From contig NC_092368.1 of assembly GCF_030848805.1 (NCBI RefSeq), positions 9,618,122 through 9,682,121 of the forward strand: DNA of 64,000 nt. The letters run 5' to 3'. This DNA is from Temnothorax longispinosus. Lineage: Eukaryota; Arthropoda; Insecta; Hymenoptera; Formicidae. The position numbers and the translations under genes are program-made. Below, piece after piece: positions 31,719 to 43,083 of this stretch; the stretch's first letter is position 1, and the number at the start of each line of letters is the position of its first letter. The notes under the pieces were generated by a model that was given only the letters and a program-made list of their open reading frames with translations, did no database searches and was not told the origin of the DNA.

Positions 31719-32960
31719 CTATCCATTTCGTTGTGTTGGCGTGTATGCTTCAAATATTGCAATGATTTAAATGTGTGTCTGTAGCTACATACGCTTGTAT
31801 TTGCATAACGCATTATTATCTACGTGATGAACGGGGTGGTTTCTCTGGCATACGTATGAATTGTCATCTTTAATACATTTATTTAATTCGTTTACCGCAA
31901 TTGTACAATATGTTCGGCTATCGGTATCTATCGCTATAAGTTGTTGATTTATTTCTACAAATACAAATATATCTTCGCTTTTATGTATAGGTAAAGATAT
32001 CGCTTTTATTTCGTACGTTGGGTACGTGGTTAGTGGGAATTGTATAATAGTGTATATATTCTTGCCGTCGCCATAGGCGCTAATTTTCGCAAATTTTTCT
32101 ATCGTTGCCCAGTTTTCTGGTGCTATTTGGAACGGAGTGTGTTCCCTGAGGTATCTGTGAAACTATTTCCCGTAAATTATTTATTATATTCTCAATCAGA
32201 ACTAATCTTATGTTTAGTATTCCATTTTTCGCACTAGTTAAATGTTCTATAATGTTTGTCATATCATTTGTTAAATCATTTACAATTGCATTCAGTATTA
32301 GAAAGTGTTCGTCGAGTTCTTTTCGATGTCCATACCCGGCTTTTTCGCGTAACCAGGTTTCTCTCATCCTTTTTGTAATATTTAGAAATCGATCTTCATT
32401 TTCTTGTAGAACCTTTTCCATATCATCCACGTGTGCAATAGTTGCATTTAATACTTTTATTTGATTTTTCATAGCGTGTTGTAATGTTTGCTGGTTTCCT
32501 TGCATCATCTTTAATTGTTCCTTTATGATTATTTCATCATCAGCATCCATTGTTCTGAATAATGTTTTAGCTATCGTTCCTAAACCATTGATTAATTTTT
32601 TTTTGTGTTTTTCTTGGGTTTTGATACGCGATTTTTAATCGTCTTAATACCATTGTTACTTGTTCGTTATTTTTTTTCTATTATTTGAAGCCAAGTTTGG
32701 CAGGTTTGCTTTATGTCTTCTTTTAACGGTTTATCATAGCACAGCGCTTTGGTTTGTGCCATGTAATTTTGTAGTTGTTGGTATCGGTGGTCCATAGCTA
32801 TGATGTCCAGTTTGATTACCATTTTCCATACTGACTCGACCTGGTTCATTACTCCGATTTTTTCGAAGTATATACCCGACTCGTGTGTGAATTTTTTCAC
32901 TTCAAACGATTCACGGATATCAGGTTTGGTCTTCGTACAAGTGCTCCATGCCATTAGCAT
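31719..32960 (-). pseudogene. env, N-terminal and middle parts (baculovirus F-like)
   Basis: 32667-32960 encodes the surface part (GIYFEKIGVMN, KMVIKLDIIAMD). A basic stretch and a hydrophobic INGLGTIAK segment, where the family has its cleavage site and fusion peptide, lie at about 32560-32600 in the frame that continues into 32080-32550. That last part is a long helical coiled-coil-like region (LQHAMKNQIKVLNATIAHVD). Frameshifts and stops separate these pieces, and the Gypsy-2 insertion splits the gene further. Confidence 0.75.
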
Positions 32961-33119
32961 CCTGTAATAAGCATTTCCTAGTATTTTATTTTGGCTTCTT
33001 TTGTGTTGCTATGTTCATATTTTTTGATGAATGCAACTAAGCTCTCAGCGATTTCTTTTCGCTGTCTCGTATTTTTCTATTTCCTCCTATGTTCCTTTAC
33101 TTTTCTTTCTTTCTGCGGT

Positions 33120-34156
33120 TTAATTTTCTACAAACGCTTTTAATCGGTTCATGTGAACGCGTAGAGTTTTTCTCCCCATCTTAATGGTATAATTGACATC
33201 TGAATTTTTTTCAATAATTGCGTAGGGTCCTACCCATAATGAGTCTAGTTTTTTCGAACGTCCCCGACGAACAGTCTCGTCGTATAAGAGGACTTTATCT
33301 CCTACCTTAAAAGTGCTGTTTCTCGTCTTTTTTTCTAGTTGTTCTTTGTTTTTAATTTTTCTTTTCTGAGGTGCTCTCTTGCAATCTGCTGGGTGGCGCG
33401 TAGTCATTTCCTTAATTCCTGCGCGTAGTCATCGTATGAGTACGTAGGCCTTGGAGGTTGTGATAGGGCTGTAGGCAGTGTTGCCCGATGCCCGTATATT
33501 AGTTCGAACGACGTAAATCCTGTTGCCGTGTGCGGAGTGGTATTATATGCAAACATTGCATAGGGAATCCACTCGTCCCAATCCGTCTGTTCTGAATTAA
33601 TATAGTGGCAAAGATACTCCGCTAACGTGCGATGAGATCTTTCTAGTGCGCCATTACTTTCTGGATGATAGGCCGTTGTCTGTATTTTCGCGATTTTTAA
33701 TAATTTGCAGGTACTCTTAAATAACTCGCTCAAAAAATTAGTTCCTTGGTCGGTTAGAACTTTTTCCGGTATTCCGTGTTCAAATATTATTTTTGTAACA
33801 AATTCTTTTGCAATGGTTGCAGCTTCTTGATTCGGGATCGGAATTGCTTTGCTAAACTTTGTCAGATTATCTTGAAATGTTAATATATACCTGTTTCCGT
33901 TATTAGTAATTGTCAGTGGCCCTACGATATCTAATGCACACTTCTCGAATGGCTTAGTCGCGGTATCCGTTACTACCAAAGGCGCTTTATTTCTTCGCGT
34001 TAATTTATTTTTTTGACATAATTCGCATTTTGCTATATATTCTTCTACATCTTTAGTTATACCTCGCCAGTTGTGTGTTAATCGAATTCGATTTATTGTT
34101 CGTTCGCAAAGAGATGGAATTACATCACTACTAAGACTGATCTTAGCCTCCCACAA
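33120..34156 (-). pseudogene. Integrase of the env-bearing Gypsy
   Basis: The frame has a zinc domain remnant ending CELCQKNK, then the DDE core (ALDIVGPLTIT, VLTDQGTNF, HPESNGALERSHR) and a C-terminal module (VGPYAIIEKNSDVNYTI). A frameshift lies at about 33405 between the core and the C-terminal module. The N-terminal histidines are lost at the junction with the Penelope-like element. It is clearly a different lineage from the Gypsy-1 integrase. Confidence 0.9.
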
Positions 34157-34166
34157 TTCTCGAGAG

Positions 34167-34678
34167 CTGTGGATTTAATCCTCAGTTCCACTAGTTTTAT
34201 GTTTAACGGCCAATTTTACGAATAGATCTTCGGAAGCCCGATGGGGTCTCCTCTCTCTCCTATCTTGGCGAACATGGTGATGGAGGATTTAGAGAAGCAT
34301 TGTCTACAGCGGCTTAGTTTCAGGATATCCTTTTTCAAACGATATGTGGATGATATTTTCGCGGTTGTTCCTGAGTCGGGTATTAAGAAATTATTAGATA
34401 GTTTCAATAATTACCATGATAGATTGAAATTCACATATAAAATGGAAAGCAATGGTGAATTGAGTTTCTTTGATACCACGGTAATTCGCGAGGGAAGCTC
34501 ATTGCTCACGAATTGGTTCCGTAAACCAACTTTCTCGGGTCGGTATATTAACTATTTTTCAAACCATCCTATGAAATATAAAATTAACATCGTACGGAAT
34601 CTGGTTGATCGGGCGATTTTTTTGTCCGACTCGCGGTTTCACAATTCCGACATTAGTGAAATCAAAAAGATCCTGTAA
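34167..34678 (+). pseudogene. Penelope-like reverse transcriptase, C-terminal part
   Basis: The frame reads SSTSFMFNGQFYE, an in-frame TAG, then IFGSPMGSPLSPILANMVM, FKRYVDDIFAVVPES (catalytic YVDD) and LSFFDTTVIREGS. The preceding fingers domain is missing. A one-base shift at about 34678 separates it from the endonuclease frame. Confidence 0.9.
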
Positions 34679-34734
34679 ATAATTGTTACCCGAAGAAAGT
34701 TGTTGATAAATATGTTAATGTCCGACATGGTGAA

Positions 34735-35268
34735 TTGCGAAATCGTAACAACAACGATCCTGTCAGTTGCAAAGTGGCCCAAGATCCTCGAAGGTGCATT
34801 ACTGTACCTTACGTAAAAGGTCTTAGCGAAAATGTTAGCCGTACAATGCGAGACATGAATTTTAGGGTTCTTCACACCATCCCGAAAAGATTAGATTGTG
34901 TGATTAGGAAGGGAAAGGATGGGTTGCCGAATCTCAGTCAGACTGAGTTAGTTTATAAGATTGATTGTGCAAATTGTGATGCTGTATATATTGGCCAGAC
35001 AAAAAGGCACTTAGAAACACGCATCAAAGAACATCGATGTAATATCAGGAAAAATGTAGATAATCATTCTGTTGTGAGTAAGCACCGGCTTGCACACAAT
35101 CATGATTTCAAGTGGCAGCATCCTGAAATTTTATATAGAGAAAAGCATTTCAAAAAAAGAGAAATATCCGAAATGTTTTTAATTAAAAAACATGATTGCA
35201 CAATCAATTTACAAAATGATACTGAGAGCCTGCCATCTATTTATAACCGTGTCATTAGTATTACTTAG
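34735..35268 (+). pseudogene. Penelope-like GIY-YIG endonuclease domain
   Basis: 177 codons. The family core is IDCANCDAVYIGQTKRHLET followed by RIKEHRCNIRK, then H-rich and NHDFKWQHPEILYREK motifs and a terminal EMFLIKKH. The cysteines before the core and the Arg and Glu typical of GIY-YIG nucleases are visible. It is continuous with the RT frame except for the upstream frameshift. Confidence 0.9.
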
Positions 35269-35654
35269 TTTGCTCTTCATATTTTGGTTCTGCTCGTTTT
35301 TCCACCAGAGCGCTGTTTGTCATTCGCGGATTACGTTGACAACTTTAGTTCGACTTTGACTGTCTTACTGTTCGGACGTTGTTGCCTCGATATGGCTGGT
35401 GACGTTTTTTAATCTCATGTATCACCGTTTGTCTTGAAACGCATAAAAATTGTAAGCTTTAATTAATTTTATAATGTTAATTGACTTTATTGTTTTTGAC
35501 TATCGTGATATTGTAATAATTTTGTAGAGTTTTTTTATTGTTAAATGTATAAATTCTTTCTCTTGTGTTTACCTTTGCGTTTATCTTGATGTAGTCAGGA
35601 CGCCACATCAACGTTGCAATTAATTTTGTTATGCGGATCGGTGTAACTCGACCA

Positions 35655-35710
35655 AAGGCACTCAATAAGGACCGGAATTCGGTCGAAACGTCGCAATTCC
35701 TGTATCAATT
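35655..35710 (+). ncRNA. Possible degenerate hammerhead ribozyme of the Penelope-like element
   Basis: GGACCGGAATTCGGTC folds into a stem directly followed by GAAACGTC, resembling stem II plus the GAAA core of hammerhead motifs known in Penelope-like elements. The expected CTGATGA box is replaced by a CTCAATAAG-like string, so an active ribozyme is doubtful. Confidence 0.3.
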
Positions 35711-35785
35711 GGCCAGTTGGGTCGAAATAAACCGACCTATTTTGAATTATTTGCTGGCGACTGAAATTGTTTTGTTTAAGATTTG

Positions 35786-36468
35786 CAGCTTCCCATATTT
35801 TATAAAGTATGCTCTCCTTCAGGATCAGAGCATCCCAATATGACCAGTAAATCTGAACAGAGATATATTCTGCAACCAACTCAGTGCGTGGTGGGCGAAC
35901 ACCAGCCTCCTTCGCACGGAGTATAATAGAAATGCTTGGGTTCGCCCTTTGCTCAAAACGCCATTCTGAAAGATCTTCTGCCGCTAATACAATCCGAGCG
36001 ACATCGCTCGTCTTCGCTACGGGGAATTCTTCCTTTCTATTCTGGCACAATACTCACAGCCGGACGACTCACATGTACGCCTCGACAATCCGTCGGCATT
36101 CCCGTGAGTTCATTTCTGTAGGTAATTACAAAACAATATTGCTGAAGCCTCTCCAGCCACCGACCCAACTGTCCATCTAAATCCTTAAAAGACATAAGCC
36201 AACGCAAAAAAAAGTGATCCGTACGGATCAAAAATTCACATCTTAAAAAATAATGGCGAAAAAACTTAACAGAATCTACAATCGCCAAGAGTTCTCGTCG
36301 AGTTATACAATAGTTCCGTTCAGCTTTGTTCAGCACGCGACTAAAATACGCGATGACCCTCTCCTCCCCGTTTTGCTTCTGAGATAGAACTGCGCCAATT
36401 CCAATATTGGAGGCATCAGTATCAAGAATAAACTCACTCTTCCCCTTCGGAAAAGAAACCACCGCCAT
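35786..36468 (-). pseudogene. Gypsy-3 RNase H and linker
   Basis: RNase H has FILDTDASNIGIGAVLSQK, RNYCITRRELLAIVDSVKFF and FLIRTDHFFLRWL. After a frameshift near 36050 the linker reads RAKEAGVRPPRTELV and ILYKIWEAANLK, then runs into Penelope-like sequence. Confidence 0.88.
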
Positions 36469-36784
36469 GCACCGGAGGAGAGGAGAGGACCCGCTTTAAC
36501 TCATCAAAAGAGTTCTGATGAACCTCGTTTCAGATGAACTTTATCTGGTTTCCCGTTAATTCATAAAAGGGCTTAGCAATAGAAGAAAATCCTTTAATAA
36601 ATTTACGATAGTACGATCAAAATTCGAGAAAATTTCGTAATAAAGTTTTCGTGTCAGGAACCGGCCATTTCTCAATGGCAGTGACTTTCTCAGGATCTAT
36701 AGCAACTCCCTTTGCCGAAATTATATGCCTTAAATACTTTACTTATTTTTTAAACAAAACATTTCTTAGGATTGATCTTTAAAT

Positions 36785-37290
36785 TTACTTTTGCACATCA
36801 TCTAAGTAAACTAAGCAAATTTCAAATAATAATCCTTGCAAAACTTTTTTTATGAGACGTTCAAAAGTCGCGGGGGCGTTACACAAACCAAAAGACATCA
36901 CCGTGAATTGCCAAAATCCTCTGCCAAAAGAGAAAGCCGTTTTCTCTCTATCTTCAGGGCGAATTTTAATTTGCCAATAACCACTTTTCAAATCTAAAGT
37001 ACAAAACCAAACGTTACCTGCTAGATGATCAAATATAACATCAGATTTGGGGAGGGGATACGAATCTTTTTCCGTCAGTGCATTTACAATTCGATAGTCC
37101 ACACAAAATCTTATTGTTCCATCCTTTTTGTGTCTTAATACTACAGGGGAAACCCAGGGACTATTTGATTCTTGGATTACACCACATGCCTTCATTTCCT
37201 CGATAATCTTATCCACCTCCCCTCTCAACCAAAAAGGAATCCGCCGGGGTTCCTGTTTTTTGGGGAGAGAGTTCTGCATATTTATGACAT
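36785..37290 (-). pseudogene. Gypsy-3 reverse transcriptase
   Basis: EPRRIPFWLRGEVDKIIEEM, VIQESNSPWVSPVVL, KDGTIRFCVDYR, LDLKSGYWQIKI, FGLCNAPATFERL and CLVYLDDV are present. The frame then fails directly after YLDDV, where part of the palm appears deleted before the decayed thumb. A protease-side fragment continues upstream at 37292-37540. Confidence 0.9.
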
Positions 37291-37610
37291 GTTAAACGAC
37301 ATCACAATTTCCCGCAACAATATTCTCAGAAAATACATCGCATTCAAGAAATTGAACAAAAAGTTCTTTCTGAGAAAAGTCAAGATCTTGGGAATTATTT
37401 CTAAAGAGTTCTTTCAAGAAAACCGGGACTCTGTCTGGTTCGTTCTCAATTCGAGCTACTCGTATTTCCGAATTCACAGTCCCGAAAACAGAATCGAAAA
37501 TTTTTTCTAAATTTACCATTTTCAGAATATTTACTCCCAAAAGACAGTCGTCATTTATATCAGCTACAAATATACCATGTTTTTATTTCAGCTATACGCC
37601 AAGAAAGGAC

Positions 37611-38084
37611 TTGGTTTACAATTCTACTTAACACACACATAGTCCAGTCAAAATACGATTAGACCTAGAAAAAATTGCAACACAAGATTTTATTACGTCA
37701 TTGTGTTCAGAAAAATATACTGAACAGCATATTCAAATTCCGCCATTTTCCGCTATCTCTAAGTATGTTTTTTATTAACAATTTATAAACAAATTCGTTT
37801 TTCTCCACAAATACGATGAATTTTGAAATTTTTGTAGAAATCAAAGTTGTAGAACAGACAAATATCTACAAAAAATGTTCTTATAAATTTTTTGAAATAT
37901 CTCATATTATTTGAGATATTTGCAACAAGAGCTACTAGGCTACGCGCGGAGCGGAGCGGAGAGTTCTAACAAGCACACGGCAGTCTCTACCGGTCGTTGT
38001 TAGTCCTTTAGATTCTACAAGGAACTTGAGTTGGTTCTCGATACTAGTATATGTGTCTATGTATACACACACACACACACCACA

Positions 38085-38154
<70 letters not shown>

Positions 38155-38162
38155 CAACATAC

Positions 38163-38208
<46 letters not shown>

Positions 38209-38480
38209 ACGGGCAAAGTCAGCATGGTGTGCAGTGTCGGCATTGCCCGGGCAATGTCAGCATTGCACAACGCGACTGGGCAAAGTAGTTTATTAGCGGA
38301 CATTGCCCGGTTTGATGTGGGCAAAGTTAACACTGCCCATCCAGCGATGGCAATGTCAGCAACAATTATCACATTGCGGACTTTGCTCGGTTCAAAGTGG
38401 GCAATGTCGACAATGCTAAATCTCCGTGGGCTAAGCTGCGCTAAATGTATGGTAATTCTTCAGTTTAGCTACCTCAGCAC
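37611..38480. repeat. Unclassified stretch with CA and TA microsatellites
   Basis: No gene is seen. It contains AT-rich unique-looking DNA, a CA run (38067-38157), a TA run (38161-38206), and at 38208-38440 imperfect repeats of GGGCAATGTCAGCATTGC type text, including the palindrome GCATTGCCCGGGCAATG. Confidence 0.6.
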
Positions 38481-40013
38481 AGAAATCGATGCAATTAGGC
38501 TTAATCGACGCGTTTTTGCACAAAACGAACGAATCTGGCAGAAAAAAAGTGTCGCTCTGCCCCGCGACGCGAGATATTAATCGTCAAAGTTGAACCGACG
38601 ACATGTAGCAACACTGAACGTGTCCTGCGGCCATATGCGCATGCTCAGTGGTCGCACGCGCATGTAAAACTGCGCCAATTTTAAATAAATCAATCGTGCA
38701 TAATAACCAAGCATCTCGATTCAAGCAATTAGGTCTCACGCTGGGAGTTTCTTTAGTTTAATTATGCGTGGGAAACACACACACACACACACGGGGGGTG
38801 CGAGGGGGGGGCCTTCGGCACCCCTCCATGCATGTGCTTTATAATTTTGCTTTACAACTTAGCACGTACTTTATGTTGTAAAGCGAGGTCCACGCTGCCT
38901 ACCGACGGGGTAGGTGCGGGGGAGGGGGGCCGAAGGCCCCCCTTGCACCCCCCGTGTGTGTGTGTGTGTGTGTGTGTGCTTCCCACGCATAATTAAACTA
39001 ATGAAACTCCCAGCGTGAGACCTAACTGCTTGAATCGAGATGCTTGGTTATTCTGCACGATGTAACTGTTTAATGATTTTCGTTAAAGCAGGGCACACAC
39101 ACGTGTGTATGCTTTACGAAAATCACAACTTCTATAAAGCAGGGCATACACCAGCATACACACGTGTGTGTGCCCTGCTTTAACGAAAATCACAACTTCT
39201 ATAAAGCAGGGCATACACACGTGTGTATGTGCCCTGCTTTAACGAAAATCATTAAACAGTTACATCGTGCAGAATAACCAAGCATCTCGATTTAAGCAGT
39301 TAGGTCTCACGCTGGGAGTTTCATTAGTTTAATTATGCGTGGGAAGCACACACACACACACACACGGGGGGGTGCGAGGGGGGGCTTCGGCCCCCCTCCC
39401 CCGCACCCACCCCGTCGGTAGGCAGCGTGGACCTCGCTTTACAACATAAAGTACATGCTAAGTTGTAAAGCGAAATTATAAAGCACATGCATGGAGGCGT
39501 GCAAGGGGGCTTACATGCGTGAGCGCACGTGAACAGAAAGGCTTTTCTCCCTTGCACCCTTTCCCATGCATGTACTTTATAACTTCGTTTTACAACTTAG
39601 CATGTACTTTATGTTGTAAAGCGAGGTCTACGCTGCCTACCGACGGGGTGGGTGCGGGGGAGGGGGAGGCCGAAGGCCCCCCCTCGCACCCCCCGTGTGT
39701 GTGTGTGTGTGTGCTTCCCACGCATAATTAAACTAAAGAAACTCCCAGCGTGAGACCTAATTGCTTGAATCGAGATGCATGGTTATTCTGCACGATTGAT
39801 TCATTTAAAATTGGCGCAGTTTTACATGCGCGTGCGACCACTGAGCATGCGCATATGGCCGCAGGGCACGTTCAGTGTTGCTACAACAGTGTCGTCGGTT
39901 CAACTTTGACGATTAATATCTCGCGTTGCGGGGCAGAGCGACACTTTTTTCTGCCAGATTCGTTCGTTTCGTGCAAAAACGCGTCGATTAAGCCTAATTG
40001 CATCGATTTCTGT
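38481..40013. mobile_element. Multi-palindromic foldback element
   Basis: The outer arms are inverted: CAGAAATCGATGCAATTAGG from 38481 and its reverse complement ending at about 40013, pairing for some 300 bp. Inside, blocks alternate as A-C-A'-B-A-C-A'. A carries ATCTCGATT.AAGCA.TTAGG and CACGCTGGGAGTTTC; C is a CA run plus G/C-rich hairpin and TTTACAACTTAGCA; B carries AAAGCAGGGCA and ACACACGTGTGT in opposed copies. There is no transposase. The right end lies inside a LINE ORF2. No clear target duplication was found. Confidence 0.8.
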
Positions 40014-40984
40014 TTTTTTGATGTTCCAATTAAAATTAATGTCATTAATGAAATTCTGGAAATTAATTTTCTTTCTACGCCGAATTATAATTCTGCATTC
40101 TCTAGAAAACCTTCTATATTTCAAGAGATTTTCCTCAGTAGAAGAGGACTTGAACTCCTTAAACGCCTTACTTCTATTATATACAGCATCCGTACACTTC
40201 TCATCCCACCAAGGCGGTCTCATCTTCTTTTTGGAATAGCCGATCGGAAAGCTCTTACAAGTACCCAACGAAGGATCAAAAACTGTAATTTCCTTTGAGT
40301 CCATGATTTTAGCCCCTGCTCGTAGTGCACTATCAATTAAACTCTCATACCACCGCTCATACTTTCTTGCAGTAGAGTCCATGGTCGTAGAAGCCCCGTT
40401 CATATTAGAATCCACTAGTTCACAAAAAAGCGATTTATCAAGGGAAGCGATATTAAGTCTTTTTTTACCTGGGTCATTACGAGATTCATCCACACAGTGA
40501 CCAAAATGGAATTGAGTAACAATAGGAAAGTGATCACTACCCATTGGATCGTCCAAAGTATTCCAAGAATATCTTGAACTAATATCATTCGAGACTAAAG
40601 TAAAGTCAGGAACGCTAATATGATTCATGTTATCAGAGACTATAGTAGGGTTACCATCATTTAAATAAGAAAACCGCGAATGGATCAGTGCCTCCGCCAA
40701 AGCTCTTCCGTCCCGGTTCAGATGTGAAGAACCCCAAGATAAATGCTGCGTATTAAAATCACCACAAATAACGATCCCCTTATAATTCAAGGAAGAATCT
40801 ATCGAGCGAAAGAAATTCGTCCATCCAGATTCATTTATATAAATATTAGGTGGTTTATATAAAGAAATAATAACGACTCGGTTCTGGCATAATCTGGCGC
40901 ATTTTATAGAAGCAACTGAATATTCAAAACCTAAAAAATCTGAGAATTTTACGTCGATGAAAACTGGATCCAGCTCCTTTCTAC
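40014..40984 (-). pseudogene. LINE-A ORF2, endonuclease C-terminal part
   Basis: The frame reads VVIISLYKPPNIYI, VICGDFNTQHLSWGS, PDFTLVSND and MGSDHFPIVTQFHF, the catalytic motifs of the endonuclease, followed by the start of the domain before reverse transcriptase (MRPPWWDEKCTDAVYNRS). After 40014 the reading frame runs into the foldback element, and RT is absent. Confidence 0.92.
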
Positions 40985-42812
40985 TGTGACGTGACAAATG
41001 TCACGTCCCTCACCTCAGATGGGAGCTCGGCCGAGGGAGGCGTCAGGGATGGTGCCTCCGCCCGGGGCGGGCGGAGAGCAAACATTTGGGTTAGGCTTAA
41101 GATCTCTTGCGAGCGTTACAGGTCGAGGGAGTGCGGAGCAGATGGCTAGGGTCACGGAATTGTAACGGCGTATGCCGCACCGAGGGACTTACGGCGGAAG
41201 CAGGGAGCTTCCAAGGACGGACGGTCGACGAACGGGTCACGCTGGAGCCCACAGCCGGATCAGCCGCTGGCCTGTCAAAGCACCCACATAGGGCACAACA
41301 GCAAGGCAGCCCGGAAACGGAGGACCCGAGAGGGGGGACGCCCCGACGAAGGTCCCCGTCGAGGAGCGGGGTCACCACCGGGAAACCGCCACCGGTCGAC
41401 GAGCCATGGCCCGTCCAACCTGGCCGTCGAACAACCGGATGATGAGTCGCGGCCTGGACAGCCGGTCTCACACAGGCGGGCCTTTAAACCACCGCCGGCG
41501 GACGACAGCGGATGCAAGGGGCGCCCTCGCAAGGCGCGGCGATCGCCTAGAGGGATCGCTGGCAGGCCAGGGCGCAGCACCGACCAGGCTAGGGAAACCG
41601 GCGCGCGCGGGCCCAGCGTAGTCCCGCAGGACCGAGGGAACGTTACTGTCGTGCGAGCCGCCATCCCGGCAACATCCAGCCCTGCGAGCCGAGCGACGAG
41701 CTGCCGGAACAGGAAGAATTTGTAAGGCCACTGCTCAGCCTTCCTCGAAGTAAGATCGCGGTAATACCTAGGCCCTCCCGGGAGTCGCGTTGTGCCGCGG
41801 TAATGTATGAACTCAGCCGTAATTGAAGAATACCGAGTGCCATACCGCGGGAGGGCCCGCGCGACAAAGTGATCGCGAGTGCCCGTCTCGGGGATGCGAA
41901 CGTACGGCCGCCGACAGTCAGCGTGCTTGTGGTTTCGTTTCGTGTGATTTCGTTTCGTGTAATTTTGTTGCGGGTGATTTCGTTTCGTGTAATTTCGTTG
42001 CGTGTACTTTCGTTGCGTGTACTTTCGTTGCGGGCAATTTCGTCGCGTGGAATTTCATGATCGCCGTTGGCTTAACCGTGCCGTAGTTTTGAGAAGTGGC
42101 TCTCGCGCGTGAGAGAGTCTCGTAGTTATCGTTGCCGGTTAAGCTCGTGCCATTTGTAGCTATCCGTGCGTTTCATCGGGATTAATGGCCCACGGTTGTG
42201 GCGAGTTTACGGGTGAGGCCATTCGTGCGTCTCGAGGGGAGAGAAGATCCCCAGCGTTGTCGCGGTAGACCGTAAGGAAATTGCGTTAATTGTTTAATTG
42301 TTAGACGTAGACGTTTCGAGTATTTCGCGTTTGACCGTCCGGGTAGAATTCGCTGCAACTTATGTCGGGGAATACTCTTGTATGAATTCGATCGGGATTG
42401 CCGTGCAGTTCAGCGACGGAATGAGCATCGCGCTCGTGGGGTGACACGTGGTGCGTACTCGAATTCTGCTTATTCGCCGTGGAACACATTTACCTTCCAC
42501 TTGTTATCTGCAGTACAATGAAATATAATTTTATGTTCTTTGTTATTTGAGTGTGATGATTGTGCTACGCTCCCTCTCCTATTCCAACCGCGGTTGATCA
42601 AAGAAGCCCACGCCTGAGAATACTGCGATCTCGTGTATCGTGGTGCGAGGAATCGCGAGAATCAACATTACATCTTAAAAATACTCAGTCGAGCTACCAT
42701 CGGGGTTTCGGAGAGAAATATCGCGAATTATAAAGAGATCTATAGTGAAGAAAGCGACGGCGCGCTCTTCCACGGCCGGCGAGACCGTGAGGACATCGTC
42801 GTCGTCGTCGCA
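40985..42812. mobile_element. 1.83 kb solo-LTR-like insertion in LINE-A ORF2
   Basis: It begins TGTGACGTGAC and ends CGTCGTCGCA, with CTAC duplicated at 40981-40984 and 42813-42816. Removing it and one CTAC rejoins the ORF2 frame as GGTAIIC-RKELDPVF. It is GC-rich, contains no pol, and carries a short tandem of TTTCGTTGCGTGTA-like units at 41930-42060. TG/CA ends and a 4-bp duplication suggest a Gypsy-type solo LTR of unusual length. Confidence 0.85.
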
Positions 42813-42816
42813 CTAC

Positions 42817-43021
42817 ATATAATCGCTGTACCTCCCTCCATATGATCTCTATCGTTTCTAAATGTAAAAAAATCTTTAAACTAAAAATAACTCTGACTTT
42901 GGAGCCAAGTTTCTTGTAAACAAACAATGTCGTAATTTTTAATAAAACTCGAAAGTTTCGGTTGTTTGTTAGAAGCACTTCTAATATTTCATTGCAAAAC
43001 TTTAAGAGAGTTAGAGAACAT
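42817..43021 (-). pseudogene. LINE-A ORF2, endonuclease N-terminus
   Basis: From the ATG at 43021 the frame reads NSLKVLQ, TGA, NIRSAS, then DIVCLQETWLQSQSYF, a TAG, and GGTAIIC. These are the first motifs of APE-type LINE endonucleases. It stops at the GTAG duplication of the 1.83 kb insertion and resumes in frame at 40984. Confidence 0.85.
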
Positions 43022-43083
43022 GATACAAGTAATATAATCAAAAGAACTAAATTAATTAGCAAGTACAATTAACCAACGAGCCA

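Larger units (their letters stand above)
22199..34156 (-). mobile_element. Env-bearing Gypsy (errantivirus-like), truncated and interrupted
   Basis: The 3' LTR (22199-22642), polypurine tract, env and integrase are recognisable on the - strand. The env is split by the Gypsy-2 insertion (23397-31718). The element is truncated at 34156, within the integrase zinc domain, where a Penelope-like element begins. Protease, reverse transcriptase, gag and the 5' LTR are absent. It is a dead, ancient copy. Confidence 0.85.
34160..35785 (+). mobile_element. Penelope-like retroelement, 5'-truncated
   Basis: It carries the C-terminal half of a Penelope-type reverse transcriptase and a GIY-YIG-type endonuclease on the + strand, followed by a 3' region with a GTCGAAACGT motif, as commonly seen at the ends of these elements. 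It sits between the truncated env-bearing Gypsy and the Gypsy-3 fragment. Confidence 0.9.
35786..37610 (-). mobile_element. Gypsy-3 fragment, related to Gypsy-1
   Basis: Protease remnant, reverse transcriptase, RNase H and linker on the - strand, without LTRs, gag or integrase. The protein is clearly related to Gypsy-1 but distinct. It is cut at 35786, within the linker just before the integrase, where the Penelope-like 3' end starts. Confidence 0.88.

Noticed and set aside
38026..38372. Open frames across the CA/TA microsatellites
   Set aside because: They are translations of dinucleotide repeats.
41097..41867. Overlapping long open frames in the GC-rich solo-LTR-like insertion
   Set aside because: Open frames on both strands are expected from high GC content; none has a recognisable domain and none continues through the element.
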